The notes under the pieces are model-generated. The model worked only from the letters and a program-made list of their open reading frames with translations. It made no database searches and was not told where the DNA came from. Shown piece after piece: positions 9,616 through 17,557 of a stretch of DNA of 64,000 bases. Made by a program: the position numbers and the translations under genes. Numbering within the stretch: position 1 is the first letter of the stretch; every line of letters begins with the position of its first letter. The stretch comes from Roseburia intestinalis L1-82. GTDB lineage: Bacteria > Bacillota > Clostridia > Lachnospirales > Lachnospiraceae. Where the stretch lies: NCBI RefSeq assembly GCF_900537995.1, contig NZ_LR027880.1:1744001-1808000 (forward strand), written 5' to 3'.

Positions 9616-9644
9616 TTGCAAAAGAGGAAAAACTAGAGTAAAAT
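9616..9644 (+). promoter_or_regulatory. Promoter for the CobW pair
   Basis: TTGCAA (9616-9621), 17-bp spacer, TAAAAT (9639-9644). It lies 30 bp before the His-rich CobW gene and probably drives both GTPase genes. Confidence 0.6.
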
Positions 9645-9674
9645 AGTAGTGTTTGTGAAGGGAGAGATAAGACA

Positions 9675-10841
9675 ATGACAAAAATTGATATTATATCTGG
9701 TTTCCTTGGAGCCGGAAAAACAACATTTATTAAAAAAATGATCGAGGAAGTTTTTAAGGGCGAGAAGATCGTTCTGATTGAGAACGAATTTGGTGAAGTC
9801 GGCATTGACGGAGGATTTTTAAAGGATGCAGGAATTGAGATCACAGAGATGAATTCCGGATGCATCTGCTGTTCCTTAGTAGGCGATTTTGGTAAAAACT
9901 TACATGAAGTCATCGAGAAGTTCCATCCGGACCGTATTTTGATCGAGCCGTCCGGTGTTGGTAAATTATCCGATGTTATGAAATCTGTCATCGACGTGGA
10001 AAAAGACGAGGATGTCAAATTAAACGGACTGATCACGGTTGTAAATGCATTAAAGGCAAGCAAACAGATGAAAGCATTTGGTGAATTTTTCAACAACCAG
10101 ATCGAATATGCGACAACGGTTGTCTTAAGCAGAAGCCAGAAGGCAACACCAGAGCAGTTAGAGCTGTGTGTAAAACAGATCCAGGCATTAAATCCGAAAG
10201 CTGCTGTTATCACAACTCCATGGGATGAGATCAAAGGCGAACAGATCTTAAAAGTAGTGGAGGGACAGGACTCTCTGGAAGTAAAACTTCTCGCAGAGCA
10301 GCATGCAAAAGAGGAAGCTTTAGAACATGAGCATGAGCATCATCATGACCACGACCACGAGGAGCATGACGAGAACTGCACCTGTGGCTGCCATGATCAT
10401 GACCATGATCACGAAGAACATGAACATCACCATGACCATGATCACGACCATGATCACGAAGAACATGAACATCACCATGACCATGATCACGACCACGATC
10501 ATGAGGAGCATGACGAGAACTGCACCTGCGGCTGCCATGATCATCATCACCATCATCATGCAGATGAGGTATTTACAAGCTGGGGCAAGGAGACACCTCA
10601 TAAGTTTACAAAAGAGCAGATTGAGGAAGTGTTAAAGACACTCTGCGAGACAGACGACTACGGCGAGATCCTTCGTGCAAAAGGTATGGTAGCCGATGTG
10701 AATGGTTCCTGGATCTACTTTGACATGGTTCCGGGTGAGTACGAGATCCGTGAGGGAGAGCCAGATTATACCGGAAGACTCTGTGTGATTGGTACACATA
10801 TTGACGAACACAGATTAGAGGAACTGTTTGGAATCGCGTAA
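9675..10841 (+). CDS. CobW/G3E-family GTPase with long His/Asp/Cys-rich metal-binding insert
   Basis: 388 residues. Residues 8-17 give the P-loop GFLGAGKTT; ENEFGEVGIDG and the CICC motif (residues about 64-67) are hallmarks of the G3E GTPases that deliver metal ions (zinc, nickel or cobalt) to client proteins. Between about residue 215 and 297 lies a very acidic His-rich insert built from repeats of DHDHEEHEHHH and two copies of EEHDENCTCGCHDH, which should bind many divalent ions. The C-terminal CobW_C domain (about 300-388) follows. It is cotranscribed with a second GTPase 35 bp downstream. Family is certain; the metal is not. No Zur-type operator was recognised. Confidence 0.92.
   Translation: MTKIDIISGFLGAGKTTFIKKMIEEVFKGEKIVLIENEFGEVGIDGGFLKDAGIEITEMNSGCICCSLVGDFGKNLHEVIEKFHPDRILIEPSGVGKLSDVMKSVIDVEKDEDVKLNGLITVVNALKASKQMKAFGEFFNNQIEYATTVVLSRSQKATPEQLELCVKQIQALNPKAAVITTPWDEIKGEQILKVVEGQDSLEVKLLAEQHAKEEALEHEHEHHHDHDHEEHDENCTCGCHDHDHDHEEHEHHHDHDHDHDHEEHEHHHDHDHDHDHEEHDENCTCGCHDHHHHHHADEVFTSWGKETPHKFTKEQIEEVLKTLCETDDYGEILRAKGMVADVNGSWIYFDMVPGEYEIREGEPDYTGRLCVIGTHIDEHRLEELFGIA
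10327..10560 (+). repeat. In-frame tandem repeats encoding the metal-binding insert
   Basis: A 45-bp unit starting at 10407 repeats at 10452, and a larger block coding for EEHDENCTCGCHDH occurs near 10359 and again near 10502. All units are multiples of three, so copy-number change lengthens or shortens the His-rich insert without breaking the frame. Confidence 0.8.
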
Positions 10842-10876
10842 AAGCGGGAAAAAGTTACTCAGGAATGGAGATTTAT

Positions 10877-11818
10877 ATGAACGAAATACCAGTATATTTA
10901 TTTACCGGTTTTATGGACAGCGGCAAGACGACTCTGGTGAAGGAGACGTTATTTGATGATGGTTTCACTGAGGGTGGAAGAAGTGTTGTGATCTGCTGTG
11001 AGGACGGAGATGTCGAATATGACGAGGAGGAGTTAAAAAAAATCAACGCCAGACTTGTCATGGTAGAAAATGAAGAGGATTTTACCGAAGAGTTTTTAAA
11101 CAAAGTGCAGGCGGAATATCTGCCGGAGCAGGTGTTTATCGAATACAATGGTACCTGGGGAATGGGAACACTGATGGATATGGAACTCCCGAAACACTGG
11201 GTGATCGTACAGCAGTTAGCGACTGTGGATGCGACAACGTTTGACATGTATCTTGCAAATATGCGTACCATGGTAATGGAGCAGTTATTTCAGGCAGATG
11301 TCGTGATCTTTAACCGCTGTGATGACAGCACGGACAAAGGCAAATGCCGCCGTAATGTCAAGGCACAGAACCGCAAGGCACAGCTCGTCTTCGAGCGTGA
11401 GGACGGCAGCTTGGATGAACGTCCGGAGGAACTTCCGTTTGATCTTTCTGCGGATGTGATCGAGATCACCGATGCAGACTATGCAATCTGGTACATGGAC
11501 TGTATGGATAATCCGAAAAAATATGAGGGCAAAAAAGTATCTTTCCTGGCATTGGTATACAATCCGGAAAAACTTAAAAAAGGAGTGTTTGTGCCGGGAC
11601 GTTTTGCGATGACATGCTGCATCGAGGATGTGACATTTATCGGATTTAAGTGTAAATATGCGGATGAGGACAAGATCCCGCACAAATCCTGGATCAATAT
11701 CACTGCGGAAGTGCATGTGGAATTTGCGAGAGAGTATAAGGGAAAAGGACCGGTACTTTATCCGGTATCCATCGAACCGGCAGAAAAACCGGAAGATGAG
11801 CTGGTATATTTCTCGTAA
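10877..11818 (+). CDS. CobW-like GTPase with C-terminal DUF1980-like region
   Basis: 313 residues from ATG 10877, chosen because TGGAG (10866-10870) lies 6 nt upstream; a frame from ATG 10865 would contain that site. The N-terminal half has a P-loop (TGFMDSGKTT) and an FNRCDD segment in the place of the NKxD base-recognition motif; the CxCC motif of CobW is replaced by an ICCED segment. The C-terminal part (about 205-313) has YNPEKLKKGVFVPGRFAMTC followed by C and a GFKC/KYAD segment. This resembles the C-terminal region of YcgQ/TIGR03943 (DUF1980) proteins, which accompany predicted zinc permeases. The fusion and the neighbouring His-rich CobW suggest one metal-handling operon. The DUF1980 match is by memory of the motif. 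Confidence 0.75.
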   Translation: MNEIPVYLFTGFMDSGKTTLVKETLFDDGFTEGGRSVVICCEDGDVEYDEEELKKINARLVMVENEEDFTEEFLNKVQAEYLPEQVFIEYNGTWGMGTLMDMELPKHWVIVQQLATVDATTFDMYLANMRTMVMEQLFQADVVIFNRCDDSTDKGKCRRNVKAQNRKAQLVFEREDGSLDERPEELPFDLSADVIEITDADYAIWYMDCMDNPKKYEGKKVSFLALVYNPEKLKKGVFVPGRFAMTCCIEDVTFIGFKCKYADEDKIPHKSWINITAEVHVEFAREYKGKGPVLYPVSIEPAEKPEDELVYFS

Positions 11819-11907
11819 ACCGGATATGTTCTGCATGTGTAAGCTGGGAAGAATAATCGCTGCTGGTCACACTTGGAGATGTGAACAGTAACAAATAGAT
11901 GCATAGG

Positions 11908-11960
11908 AAAAGGACAGAAGTTGGAATCCGAAGAATCCAGTTTCTGTCCTTTTAAAATTT
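11908..11960. terminator. Terminator after the CobW pair
   Basis: AAAAGGACAGAA pairs with TTTCTGTCCTTTT across a TTGGA/TCCAG inner stem. Runs of A and T at the two ends would serve both the CobW operon and the convergent hemerythrin gene. Confidence 0.9.
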
Positions 11961-12005
11961 TTAGTAATCAGATATTATTTTTTGTGTTCTTGTTTTTCTT
12001 TGAGC

Positions 12006-12848
12006 CTATTCTTCCTTGATTCCATGTTCACGCATATACTCACCAATCTTTTTATCGGAACCTAAGATATGATTGATCAGCCAGCCGGACAAAAAATTGA
12101 TCAGGTCAATCAGATATTCCTGCTGATTGTCATCCATTTCGTCCAAATCTGTTAAATCAACCTCAACAAGACGTTCCACGAAGGCAGTATGTGCACGTTT
12201 CTGAGCACTGATTTCCGGATAATGGATGCGTTCCATGAGATTTTCTTCATCACGGAAATGAAATTCTGTATAGTCTTTTAATTCTACAAGCAGGTGCATG
12301 ATCTCATCATATTTGTCATGCAGAAGTTCTGCGTGAATCAGATCGTTGGTATCGTGAATGATCTCAAACAGCCGTCGGTGCTCAGTATCAATTAACTCAA
12401 CGCCGGTTTTGTATTTTTCGCAAAATGCAAATGGATCTTCTTCATCAGCAGAAATAGAAGACATTTTTCCGATCATCGTATCACTGCTTAAGATATGCCG
12501 GTATAACCAGCGAGCCAGATAAGCCAGCAGGTCGTTTAGGGATTGCCTTGCTGCTTCCGGGGAAGAAGTATCCAGAGCAAAAGTGTTGATTTTTTTTGTA
12601 AATGCTTCATGTTCTTTTTTTTGGATCGGAAGCTCAGGATCATGAATATGCTCCATGTAAGCTTCCTCATGGGCGAAATGTGTTGCAGCGTAATTTTTCA
12701 ATCCGGAAACCAGATTCTTGGAGATAACAGAGATATCTGAACTTTCTTTTGAAAGGTCAATCGCTTCATTTATCATCTGAAATAACCGACGATGCTCATT
12801 ATCAATCTCGTCAATTCCAATTAAATAGTCGTCTGTAAATTTATACAT
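12006..12848 (-). CDS. Bacteriohemerythrin with two tandem domains
   Basis: 280 residues made of two hemerythrin repeats (about 1-135 and 140-275). Each has the di-iron ligand pattern: NEHRRLFQMI, then THFAHEEAYM, a later HEAF and RHIL in the first; TEHRRLFEII, FHFRDEENLM, AHTAF and NHIL in the second. Bacterial hemerythrins bind oxygen through a non-haem di-iron centre and are common in motile anaerobes as oxygen sensors or scavengers. The start is set at 12848 because GGAGG lies 8 nt upstream; an upstream in-frame extension of 23 residues lacks a ribosome site. Single-domain forms are more usual; the duplication is clear. Confidence 0.93.
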   Translation of the reverse strand: MYKFTDDYLIGIDEIDNEHRRLFQMINEAIDLSKESSDISVISKNLVSGLKNYAATHFAHEEAYMEHIHDPELPIQKKEHEAFTKKINTFALDTSSPEAARQSLNDLLAYLARWLYRHILSSDTMIGKMSSISADEEDPFAFCEKYKTGVELIDTEHRRLFEIIHDTNDLIHAELLHDKYDEIMHLLVELKDYTEFHFRDEENLMERIHYPEISAQKRAHTAFVERLVEVDLTDLDEMDDNQQEYLIDLINFLSGWLINHILGSDKKIGEYMREHGIKEE

Positions 12849-13013
12849 TATAAAATCCTCCATTCCGTGGTAAATACCACTTTTCTTTTGAATAAAAATA
12901 TGGATTTCCCAGCCCATAATTATATTTATGGAGTTATATGGGATAATACATCAACATTATAACATGAATCCGTGTGAGAAAAAAGAAAATAAAAAAAGAA
13001 AATAAAAAACGTG

Positions 13014-13042
13014 TTGACAAAATCACTTTAATATATTAAAGT
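13014..13042 (+). promoter_or_regulatory. Promoter of the trpXYZ T-box leader
   Basis: TTGACA (13014-13019), 17-bp spacer, TAAAGT (13037-13042). It lies about 20 bp upstream of the conserved T-box stem I. Confidence 0.7.
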
Positions 13043-13059
13043 ATACCCATAAAGAAAAA

Positions 13060-13318
13060 CCGTTGAGAAAGAGTAGTAAGCATTTTTTGATATTACAGAG
13101 AGCTGCAGGTGGTGGGATTGCAGTATGGATGGATTTGCTGAATGGACTTTTGAGGGCGGCCTGAACAGAATTTAGTAGGCGCCGCCGGGAACCGGACCCG
13201 TTACCCATCCGGCATGTATGGTTGTACATGAAGTGAGTGGACTTTTCAGTCAATATGAGTGGTACCGCGATAATAGATACTATTACCGTCTCAGGCAAGA
13301 ACCTGAGGCGGTTTTTTA
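13060..13318 (+). promoter_or_regulatory. Tryptophan T-box riboswitch with terminator
   Basis: The leader has the T-box layout: AGAAAGAGTAGTAAG at the base of stem I, an AGAGAGCTGCAGGTGGTGGG distal arm, GAA followed by TGG (13143-13145) in the specifier-loop position, the antiterminator sequence GAGTGGTACCGCG (about 13257-13269), and a terminator (13285-13318; CTCAGG/CCTGAG stem with a T-run). T-boxes bind uncharged tRNA through the specifier codon and the NCCA end, so UGG predicts sensing of uncharged tRNA-Trp. This agrees with the TrpXYZ-type importer downstream. T-box identity is firm; the specifier is read from its position after GAA. Confidence 0.93.
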
Positions 13319-13415
13319 ATGTAAAATTCATTTACATTGTAAACGAAAGTTTGCATGATGACGAATTCCACCTCTCGAAACGGCTTTTTCCAAATTTAAA
13401 ATCTGGAGGGAACAA

Positions 13416-13469
13416 GTGCGAAAAATAGAATTTTTCGCACACAGGATTTGTGCTTATGCACAAACCTGT
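13416..13469 (+). other. Two back-to-back hairpins in the trpX 5' leader
   Basis: GTGCGAAAAA (13416-13425) pairs perfectly with TTTTTCGCAC (13431-13440). Immediately afterwards ACAGGATTTGTGC (13441-13453) pairs with GCACAAACCTGT (13458-13469) with one bulged A. Neither is followed by a T-run, so they are not classical terminators. They may shield the trpX start or stabilise the processed transcript. Confidence 0.6.
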
Positions 13470-13503
13470 AATGCGCAGAGAACGACGCAGAAAGGGGAAA
13501 GAA

Positions 13504-14619
13504 ATGAAAAGAAAAATGATGGCAGCAGTATTAATGATGGCAATGACAGCAGGTGTGCTTGGTGGATGTGGAAACAGCACGGGAAATAATGCGAAAACAG
13601 ACACAAATGCACAGAATAATGCAAATACCGCAGAAATAAAAGAGAATGCCAATGCGGATGTGACAGAGATCGCCAATGCAGATGGCACGGTATATAAAGT
13701 TGGTATCGTCCAGTATGTAGATGATGCTTCCTTAAACCAGATCGAGAAGGCGATCGAGGCAGAGCTTGATGCAAAAGGTGCAGAACTTGGTGTGACATTC
13801 GATTATGCAGATTATACCTATAATGGTCAGGCAGATTCCTCTACCTTAAATCAGATCGCAACGGATCTGGTTGCAGAAAAAGTGGATGTGATCATCCCGA
13901 TCGCAACACCGGCAGCCATGATCATGCAGAATGCGACAGAGGACAATCAGATCCCGGTTGTATTCTCCGCAGTATCAGATCCGGTCAGCGCAGGACTTGT
14001 CGCAGATTTAAATGCACCTGGTGCAAATATCACAGGCACATCCGATGCACTTGACACCACGGCTGTTATGAAACTGATCACGGCAGCCAACCCGGATGTA
14101 AAGAAAATCGGACTGTTATATGATAAGAGCCAGGATTCCTCAAAAGTGCCGGTTGCAGATGCAATCGCTTACTGTGAGGAAAACGGTATTGAATATATTG
14201 AAAAGACAGGAACCACCAATGCAGAGGTATCTGCAGCAGCAGATGCGCTTGTGGCAGAAGGGGTAGATGCAGTATTCACACCGACCGATAACACAATCAT
14301 GACAGCCGAGCTTGCAATCTTTGAAAAGTTTGCAGATGCAAAGATCCCGCACTATACAGGAGCTGATTCCTTCGCGTTAAACGGAGCATTCTTAGGATAT
14401 GGCGTCAATTATACAGAGCTTGGAACTGCAACGGCAGATATGGCAGCAGACATCCTTGTAAATGGTGCTGATCCTGCAGCAACAGCAGTCCGCACATTAG
14501 ACAGTGGTATCGTGACTGTCAACACGGAGACAGCTGCAGCTGTTGGCATTGATGACAGTGTATTTAAAGATATGTGTGAGGAATTAAAAGAAGTTACAAC
14601 CGCAGAAGAATTTGAATAA
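13504..14619 (+). CDS. trpX: Tryptophan ABC transporter substrate-binding lipoprotein (TrpX-like)
   Basis: 371 residues. Signal peptide MKRKMMAAVLMMAMTAG with lipobox LGGC, so it is anchored as a lipoprotein. The body (KVGIVQYVDDASLNQIEKA onward) belongs to the ABC_sub_bind family (PF04392) of which the T-box-regulated TrpX proteins are the best-studied group. A low-complexity Asn/Thr/Ala linker follows the lipid cysteine. ATG 13504 is preferred over an earlier ATG at 13450, because GGGGAAAG lies just upstream and the signal peptide then starts correctly. It is the first gene of a three-gene importer under a UGG T-box, which makes tryptophan the probable substrate. Confidence 0.88.
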   Translation: MKRKMMAAVLMMAMTAGVLGGCGNSTGNNAKTDTNAQNNANTAEIKENANADVTEIANADGTVYKVGIVQYVDDASLNQIEKAIEAELDAKGAELGVTFDYADYTYNGQADSSTLNQIATDLVAEKVDVIIPIATPAAMIMQNATEDNQIPVVFSAVSDPVSAGLVADLNAPGANITGTSDALDTTAVMKLITAANPDVKKIGLLYDKSQDSSKVPVADAIAYCEENGIEYIEKTGTTNAEVSAAADALVAEGVDAVFTPTDNTIMTAELAIFEKFADAKIPHYTGADSFALNGAFLGYGVNYTELGTATADMAADILVNGADPAATAVRTLDSGIVTVNTETAAAVGIDDSVFKDMCEELKEVTTAEEFE

Positions 14620-14655
14620 AAGCGGAATAGAAGAAAAACGGAACCGGAGGGGATT

Positions 14656-15618
14656 ATGGGTTCGATCATTACACTTTCCATTGTACAGAGCGCATTAGAA
14701 CTTGGATTTATCTATGCACTGGTTGCGCTTGCATTATTTGTATCATTTTCCATATTAGATATTGCGGATCTGTCAACAGACGGCTGCTTTACATTAGGCT
14801 GTGCAGTCTGTGCGACGGTGACGCTTGCCGGACATCCGGTGTTAGGACTGTTTGCGGCGGCGGCAGCAGGAGTTGTATCGGGATTCGTTACTGCATTTTT
14901 ACAGACCAGAATGGGTATTCAGTCCATCTTAGCTGGAATCATCGTAAATACAGGATTATACACGATCAACATTGCGGTGATGGGTTTTGCATCCAATATC
15001 AATCTTTTTTCCTGTGACACGGTTTTTTCATGGGCGAAAGATCATATCGGGGGAACCTGGTATAAACTGATCGTTGCAGCTGTATTTGTTGTGATTGTCG
15101 GTGTGATACTGGCATGGTTTTTAAATACGAGACTGGGACTTTCCATCCGTGCGACCGGCGATAACCCGGATATGGTAAGGGCATCAAGTATCAATACCGG
15201 ACTTATGATCACGATCGGACTTTGTGTTGCGAATGCCATGACCGGACTTTCCGGCGGACTGCTCGCACAGTATCAGAAATCCTGTGATATCAATCTTGGA
15301 ACGGGAATGGTAACGATCGCACTTGCGAGTCTGATCATCGGGGAGTCGATCATCGGAAAAGGCGGTGTGTTAAAGCGTGTGATCGGCGTGGTATTAGGAA
15401 GCTGCCTGTACCGCTTTATCGTAGCGATTGCTTTAAGATTAAATGTTCCGGCAGAATGTTTAAAACTGGTATCATCACTTATCGTTGCATTTGCGATCGC
15501 ACTGCCTTATCTGAAAAAGCAGGCAGCGTTTATGAAACAGCGCCGCCTTGCAAAGGCAGAAAACCAGTTATATATGGAACAGATCCAGAAACAGAACCAG
15601 AAGAAGGAGGAACCGTGA
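14656..15618 (+). CDS. trpY: Tryptophan ABC transporter permease (TrpY-like)
   Basis: 320-residue polytopic membrane protein with eight or so hydrophobic helices of the BPD_transp_2 (branched-chain amino acid/ribose) type. The segments TRLGLSIRATGDNPDMVRAS and GLSGGLLAQYQ are typical of this permease family and include the cytoplasmic loop that contacts the ATPase. CGGAGGGGATT precedes ATG 14656. The end overlaps the ATPase start by one base. Substrate inferred from the T-box and the TrpX partner. Confidence 0.87.
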   Translation: MGSIITLSIVQSALELGFIYALVALALFVSFSILDIADLSTDGCFTLGCAVCATVTLAGHPVLGLFAAAAAGVVSGFVTAFLQTRMGIQSILAGIIVNTGLYTINIAVMGFASNINLFSCDTVFSWAKDHIGGTWYKLIVAAVFVVIVGVILAWFLNTRLGLSIRATGDNPDMVRASSINTGLMITIGLCVANAMTGLSGGLLAQYQKSCDINLGTGMVTIALASLIIGESIIGKGGVLKRVIGVVLGSCLYRFIVAIALRLNVPAECLKLVSSLIVAFAIALPYLKKQAAFMKQRRLAKAENQLYMEQIQKQNQKKEEP

Positions 15619-16427
15619 TGTTAATTATGAAAAATGTCAGCAAGACCTTCAATCCGGGAACTGTCAATGAAAAATGCGCATTAAAAAATCTGAATCTGGA
15701 ATTGAAGGATGGCGACTTTGCAACAATTATCGGAAGCAATGGAGCAGGTAAATCTACATTATTTAATGCAATCACCGGAGCATTTTTTATCGACCGGGGA
15801 CTTATTGTGTTAGATGGGGAGGATATCACTTACCAGAAAGAACATGTGCGGAGCAAGGTGATTGGTCATTTGTTTCAGGATCCTTTAAAGGGAACCGCGC
15901 CGCATATGACGATCGAGGAAAATATGGCACTTGCCTATCTTCGCGCCAAAACCTCAAAAAATGCATATTTCAGCCGTATCAATGCGGCGGATAAGGCAAA
16001 ATTCAGGGAGCACCTTGCACTGCTTGATATGGGGTTAGAGGATCGCATGAAGCAGCCGGTAGGACTCCTTTCCGGAGGACAGCGCCAGGCACTGACGCTT
16101 CTTATGGCGACGATGGTCACACCAAAGATCCTGCTGTTAGATGAGCATACGGCGGCATTGGATCCGGCAACCGCAAAAAAAGTGCTCGACCTGACCAAAC
16201 AGATCGTTGCAGAGAGAAAGATCACCTGCCTTATGGTAACCCACAATATGCACCAGGCATTAGAACTTGGAAACCGTACCCTGATGATGGATTCCGGAAA
16301 TATCATCTTAGATGTGAGCGGAGAAAAACGTGCGGGCATGACGGTGGAGGATCTGTTAGAGCAGTTTGCCGTCTGTGCCGGAAAGCGTTTGGACAATGAC
16401 AGGATCCTGTTTTCGCAGGCGGAATGA
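15618..16427 (+). CDS. trpZ: Tryptophan ABC transporter ATPase (TrpZ-like)
   Basis: 269 residues. Walker A GSNGAGKST, signature LSGGQRQAL and Walker B ILLLDEHTAALD are intact, followed by the switch histidine in VTHNMHQAL. ATG 15618 overlaps the permease stop (TGATG) and has AGGAGG 7 nt upstream, so the two are translationally coupled; a longer frame from 15456 only runs back through the permease. The last residues NDRILFSQAE are encoded a second time just downstream in a partial tandem duplication. Confidence 0.9.
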   Translation: MLIMKNVSKTFNPGTVNEKCALKNLNLELKDGDFATIIGSNGAGKSTLFNAITGAFFIDRGLIVLDGEDITYQKEHVRSKVIGHLFQDPLKGTAPHMTIEENMALAYLRAKTSKNAYFSRINAADKAKFREHLALLDMGLEDRMKQPVGLLSGGQRQALTLLMATMVTPKILLLDEHTAALDPATAKKVLDLTKQIVAERKITCLMVTHNMHQALELGNRTLMMDSGNIILDVSGEKRAGMTVEDLLEQFAVCAGKRLDNDRILFSQAE

Positions 16428-16469
16428 TGGTTAGTCAACGACAGGATCCTGTTTTCACAGGCAGAATAA
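16394..16469 (+). repeat. Tandem duplication of the trpZ 3' tail
   Basis: The 34-bp stretches 16394-16427 and 16436-16469 match at 30 of 34 positions (period 42 bp). Both contain the palindrome CAGGATCCTG and both end in a stop codon (TGA, TAA). The second copy is non-coding. Confidence 0.85.
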
Positions 16470-16553
16470 GGGAAAAATAGGATTTTTTGCAGGATCTGGC
16501 AGTAATAATTTGAGAAAAAACAGAACTAATTGAGAAAAAATAGAGGAAAGCCG

Positions 16554-16582
16554 TTGAAATTTAACGTGTTTTCCTTTATTAT
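16554..16582 (+). promoter_or_regulatory. Promoter for nfnAB
   Basis: TTGAAA (16554-16559), 17-bp spacer, TATTAT (16577-16582), 66 bp before the nfnA start. Confidence 0.6.
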
Positions 16583-16648
16583 GTTAAAGTATGAAAATAA
16601 ATACTTTGACGGGCATGTTGATGTATATAAAAATGTTAGGAGGAGACC

Positions 16649-17527
16649 ATGTATCCAATCGTAAGAAGAGAAAAACTGGCAGATAAGATTTATCTTATGG
16701 ATGTCAAAGCACCTCGTGTGGCACAGTACTGTGAGCCGGGGCAGTTTGTAATTGTAAAGATTGATGAGGAGGGCGAGCGTATTCCGCTTACCATTTGTGA
16801 TTATGACAGGGAAGCAGGTACGATCACGATCGTATTCCAGACTGTCGGAGCATCTACAGAGCGTATGGCATATTTACAGGAAGGAGATGCATTCCAGGAT
16901 TTTGTAGGCCCGCTTGGATGTGCGTCTGACCTGATTGACGAAGATATTGAAGAATTAAAGAAAAAGAAGATCCTTTTCGTTGCCGGAGGTGTTGGTACAG
17001 CACCGGTATATCCGCAGGTAAAATGGCTGCATGAGCACGGTGTGGACTGTGATGTGATCATGGGATCTAAGACAAAAGATCTGTTGATCTTAGTAGACCA
17101 GATGAAAGAAGTTGCGACAAATCTCTATGTGACGACCGATGATGGTTCTTATGGATTCCACGGTATGGGAACTAATCAGTTACAGGAACTCTGGGATGCA
17201 GGAAAACGCTATGATCACTGTGTAGCGATCGGACCGATGATCATGATGAAATTCGTATGTAAGCTGACAAAAGAGCTTGGAATCCCGACCGTTGTTTCCA
17301 TGAACCCGATCATGGTAGACGGAACCGGAATGTGCGGTGCATGTCGTCTGATAGTAGGCGGGGAAGTAAAATTTGCCTGCGTGGACGGACCGGAGTTTGA
17401 CGGGCATCAGGTTGATTTTGACCAGGCGATGAAACGTCAGGCACAGTACAAGACAGAAGAGGGAAGAGCGATGTTAAAGCTGCAGGAAGGTGATACACAT
17501 CACGGCGGCTGTGGCAACTGTCAGTAG
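16649..17527 (+). CDS. nfnA: NADH-dependent ferredoxin:NADP oxidoreductase subunit A (sulfide dehydrogenase-like)
   Basis: 292 residues of the ferredoxin-NADP reductase fold. RIPLTICDYD is the flavin-binding RxxS/T-like motif, FVAGGVGTAPVYPQ the NAD-binding glycine loop. The C-terminal CGAC...C pattern (MCGACRLIVGGEVKFACVDG) holds a [2Fe-2S] cluster. The partner gene next to it identifies the pair as NfnAB, a cytoplasmic flavin-bifurcating complex that couples NADH and reduced ferredoxin to NADPH formation; sulfide dehydrogenase (SudAB) is the same family. AGGAGGAG precedes ATG 16649. The His/Cys-rich tail HHGGCGNCQ is a small oddity. Confidence 0.9.
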   Translation: MYPIVRREKLADKIYLMDVKAPRVAQYCEPGQFVIVKIDEEGERIPLTICDYDREAGTITIVFQTVGASTERMAYLQEGDAFQDFVGPLGCASDLIDEDIEELKKKKILFVAGGVGTAPVYPQVKWLHEHGVDCDVIMGSKTKDLLILVDQMKEVATNLYVTTDDGSYGFHGMGTNQLQELWDAGKRYDHCVAIGPMIMMKFVCKLTKELGIPTVVSMNPIMVDGTGMCGACRLIVGGEVKFACVDGPEFDGHQVDFDQAMKRQAQYKTEEGRAMLKLQEGDTHHGGCGNCQ

Positions 17528-17557
17528 GGTTGAGCGTTTGAAAAGGAGATAGAGAGA

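Noticed and set aside
9425..10234. 269-codon open frame on the minus strand across the end of the ABC exporter and the CobW gene
   Set aside because: It is antisense to two well-supported genes, has no ribosome site, and its protein is low-complexity Ser/Thr/Phe-rich, as expected for a mirror frame.
10320..10635. Open frames on both strands in the His-rich repeat region (Met/Thr/Ile- or Met/Val-rich)
   Set aside because: Artefacts of the CAT/GAT repeat read in other frames.
13416..13608. GTG-started frame after GGAGG at 13405 in the trp leader
   Set aside because: It begins inside a perfect hairpin, runs out of frame through trpX and has no leader-peptide character (no Trp cluster before the trpX start).
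16544..16576. Imperfect hairpin (AGGAAA/TTTTCCT) as trpZ terminator
   Set aside because: Weak stem that overlaps the nfnA promoter; a clear trpXYZ terminator was not found.
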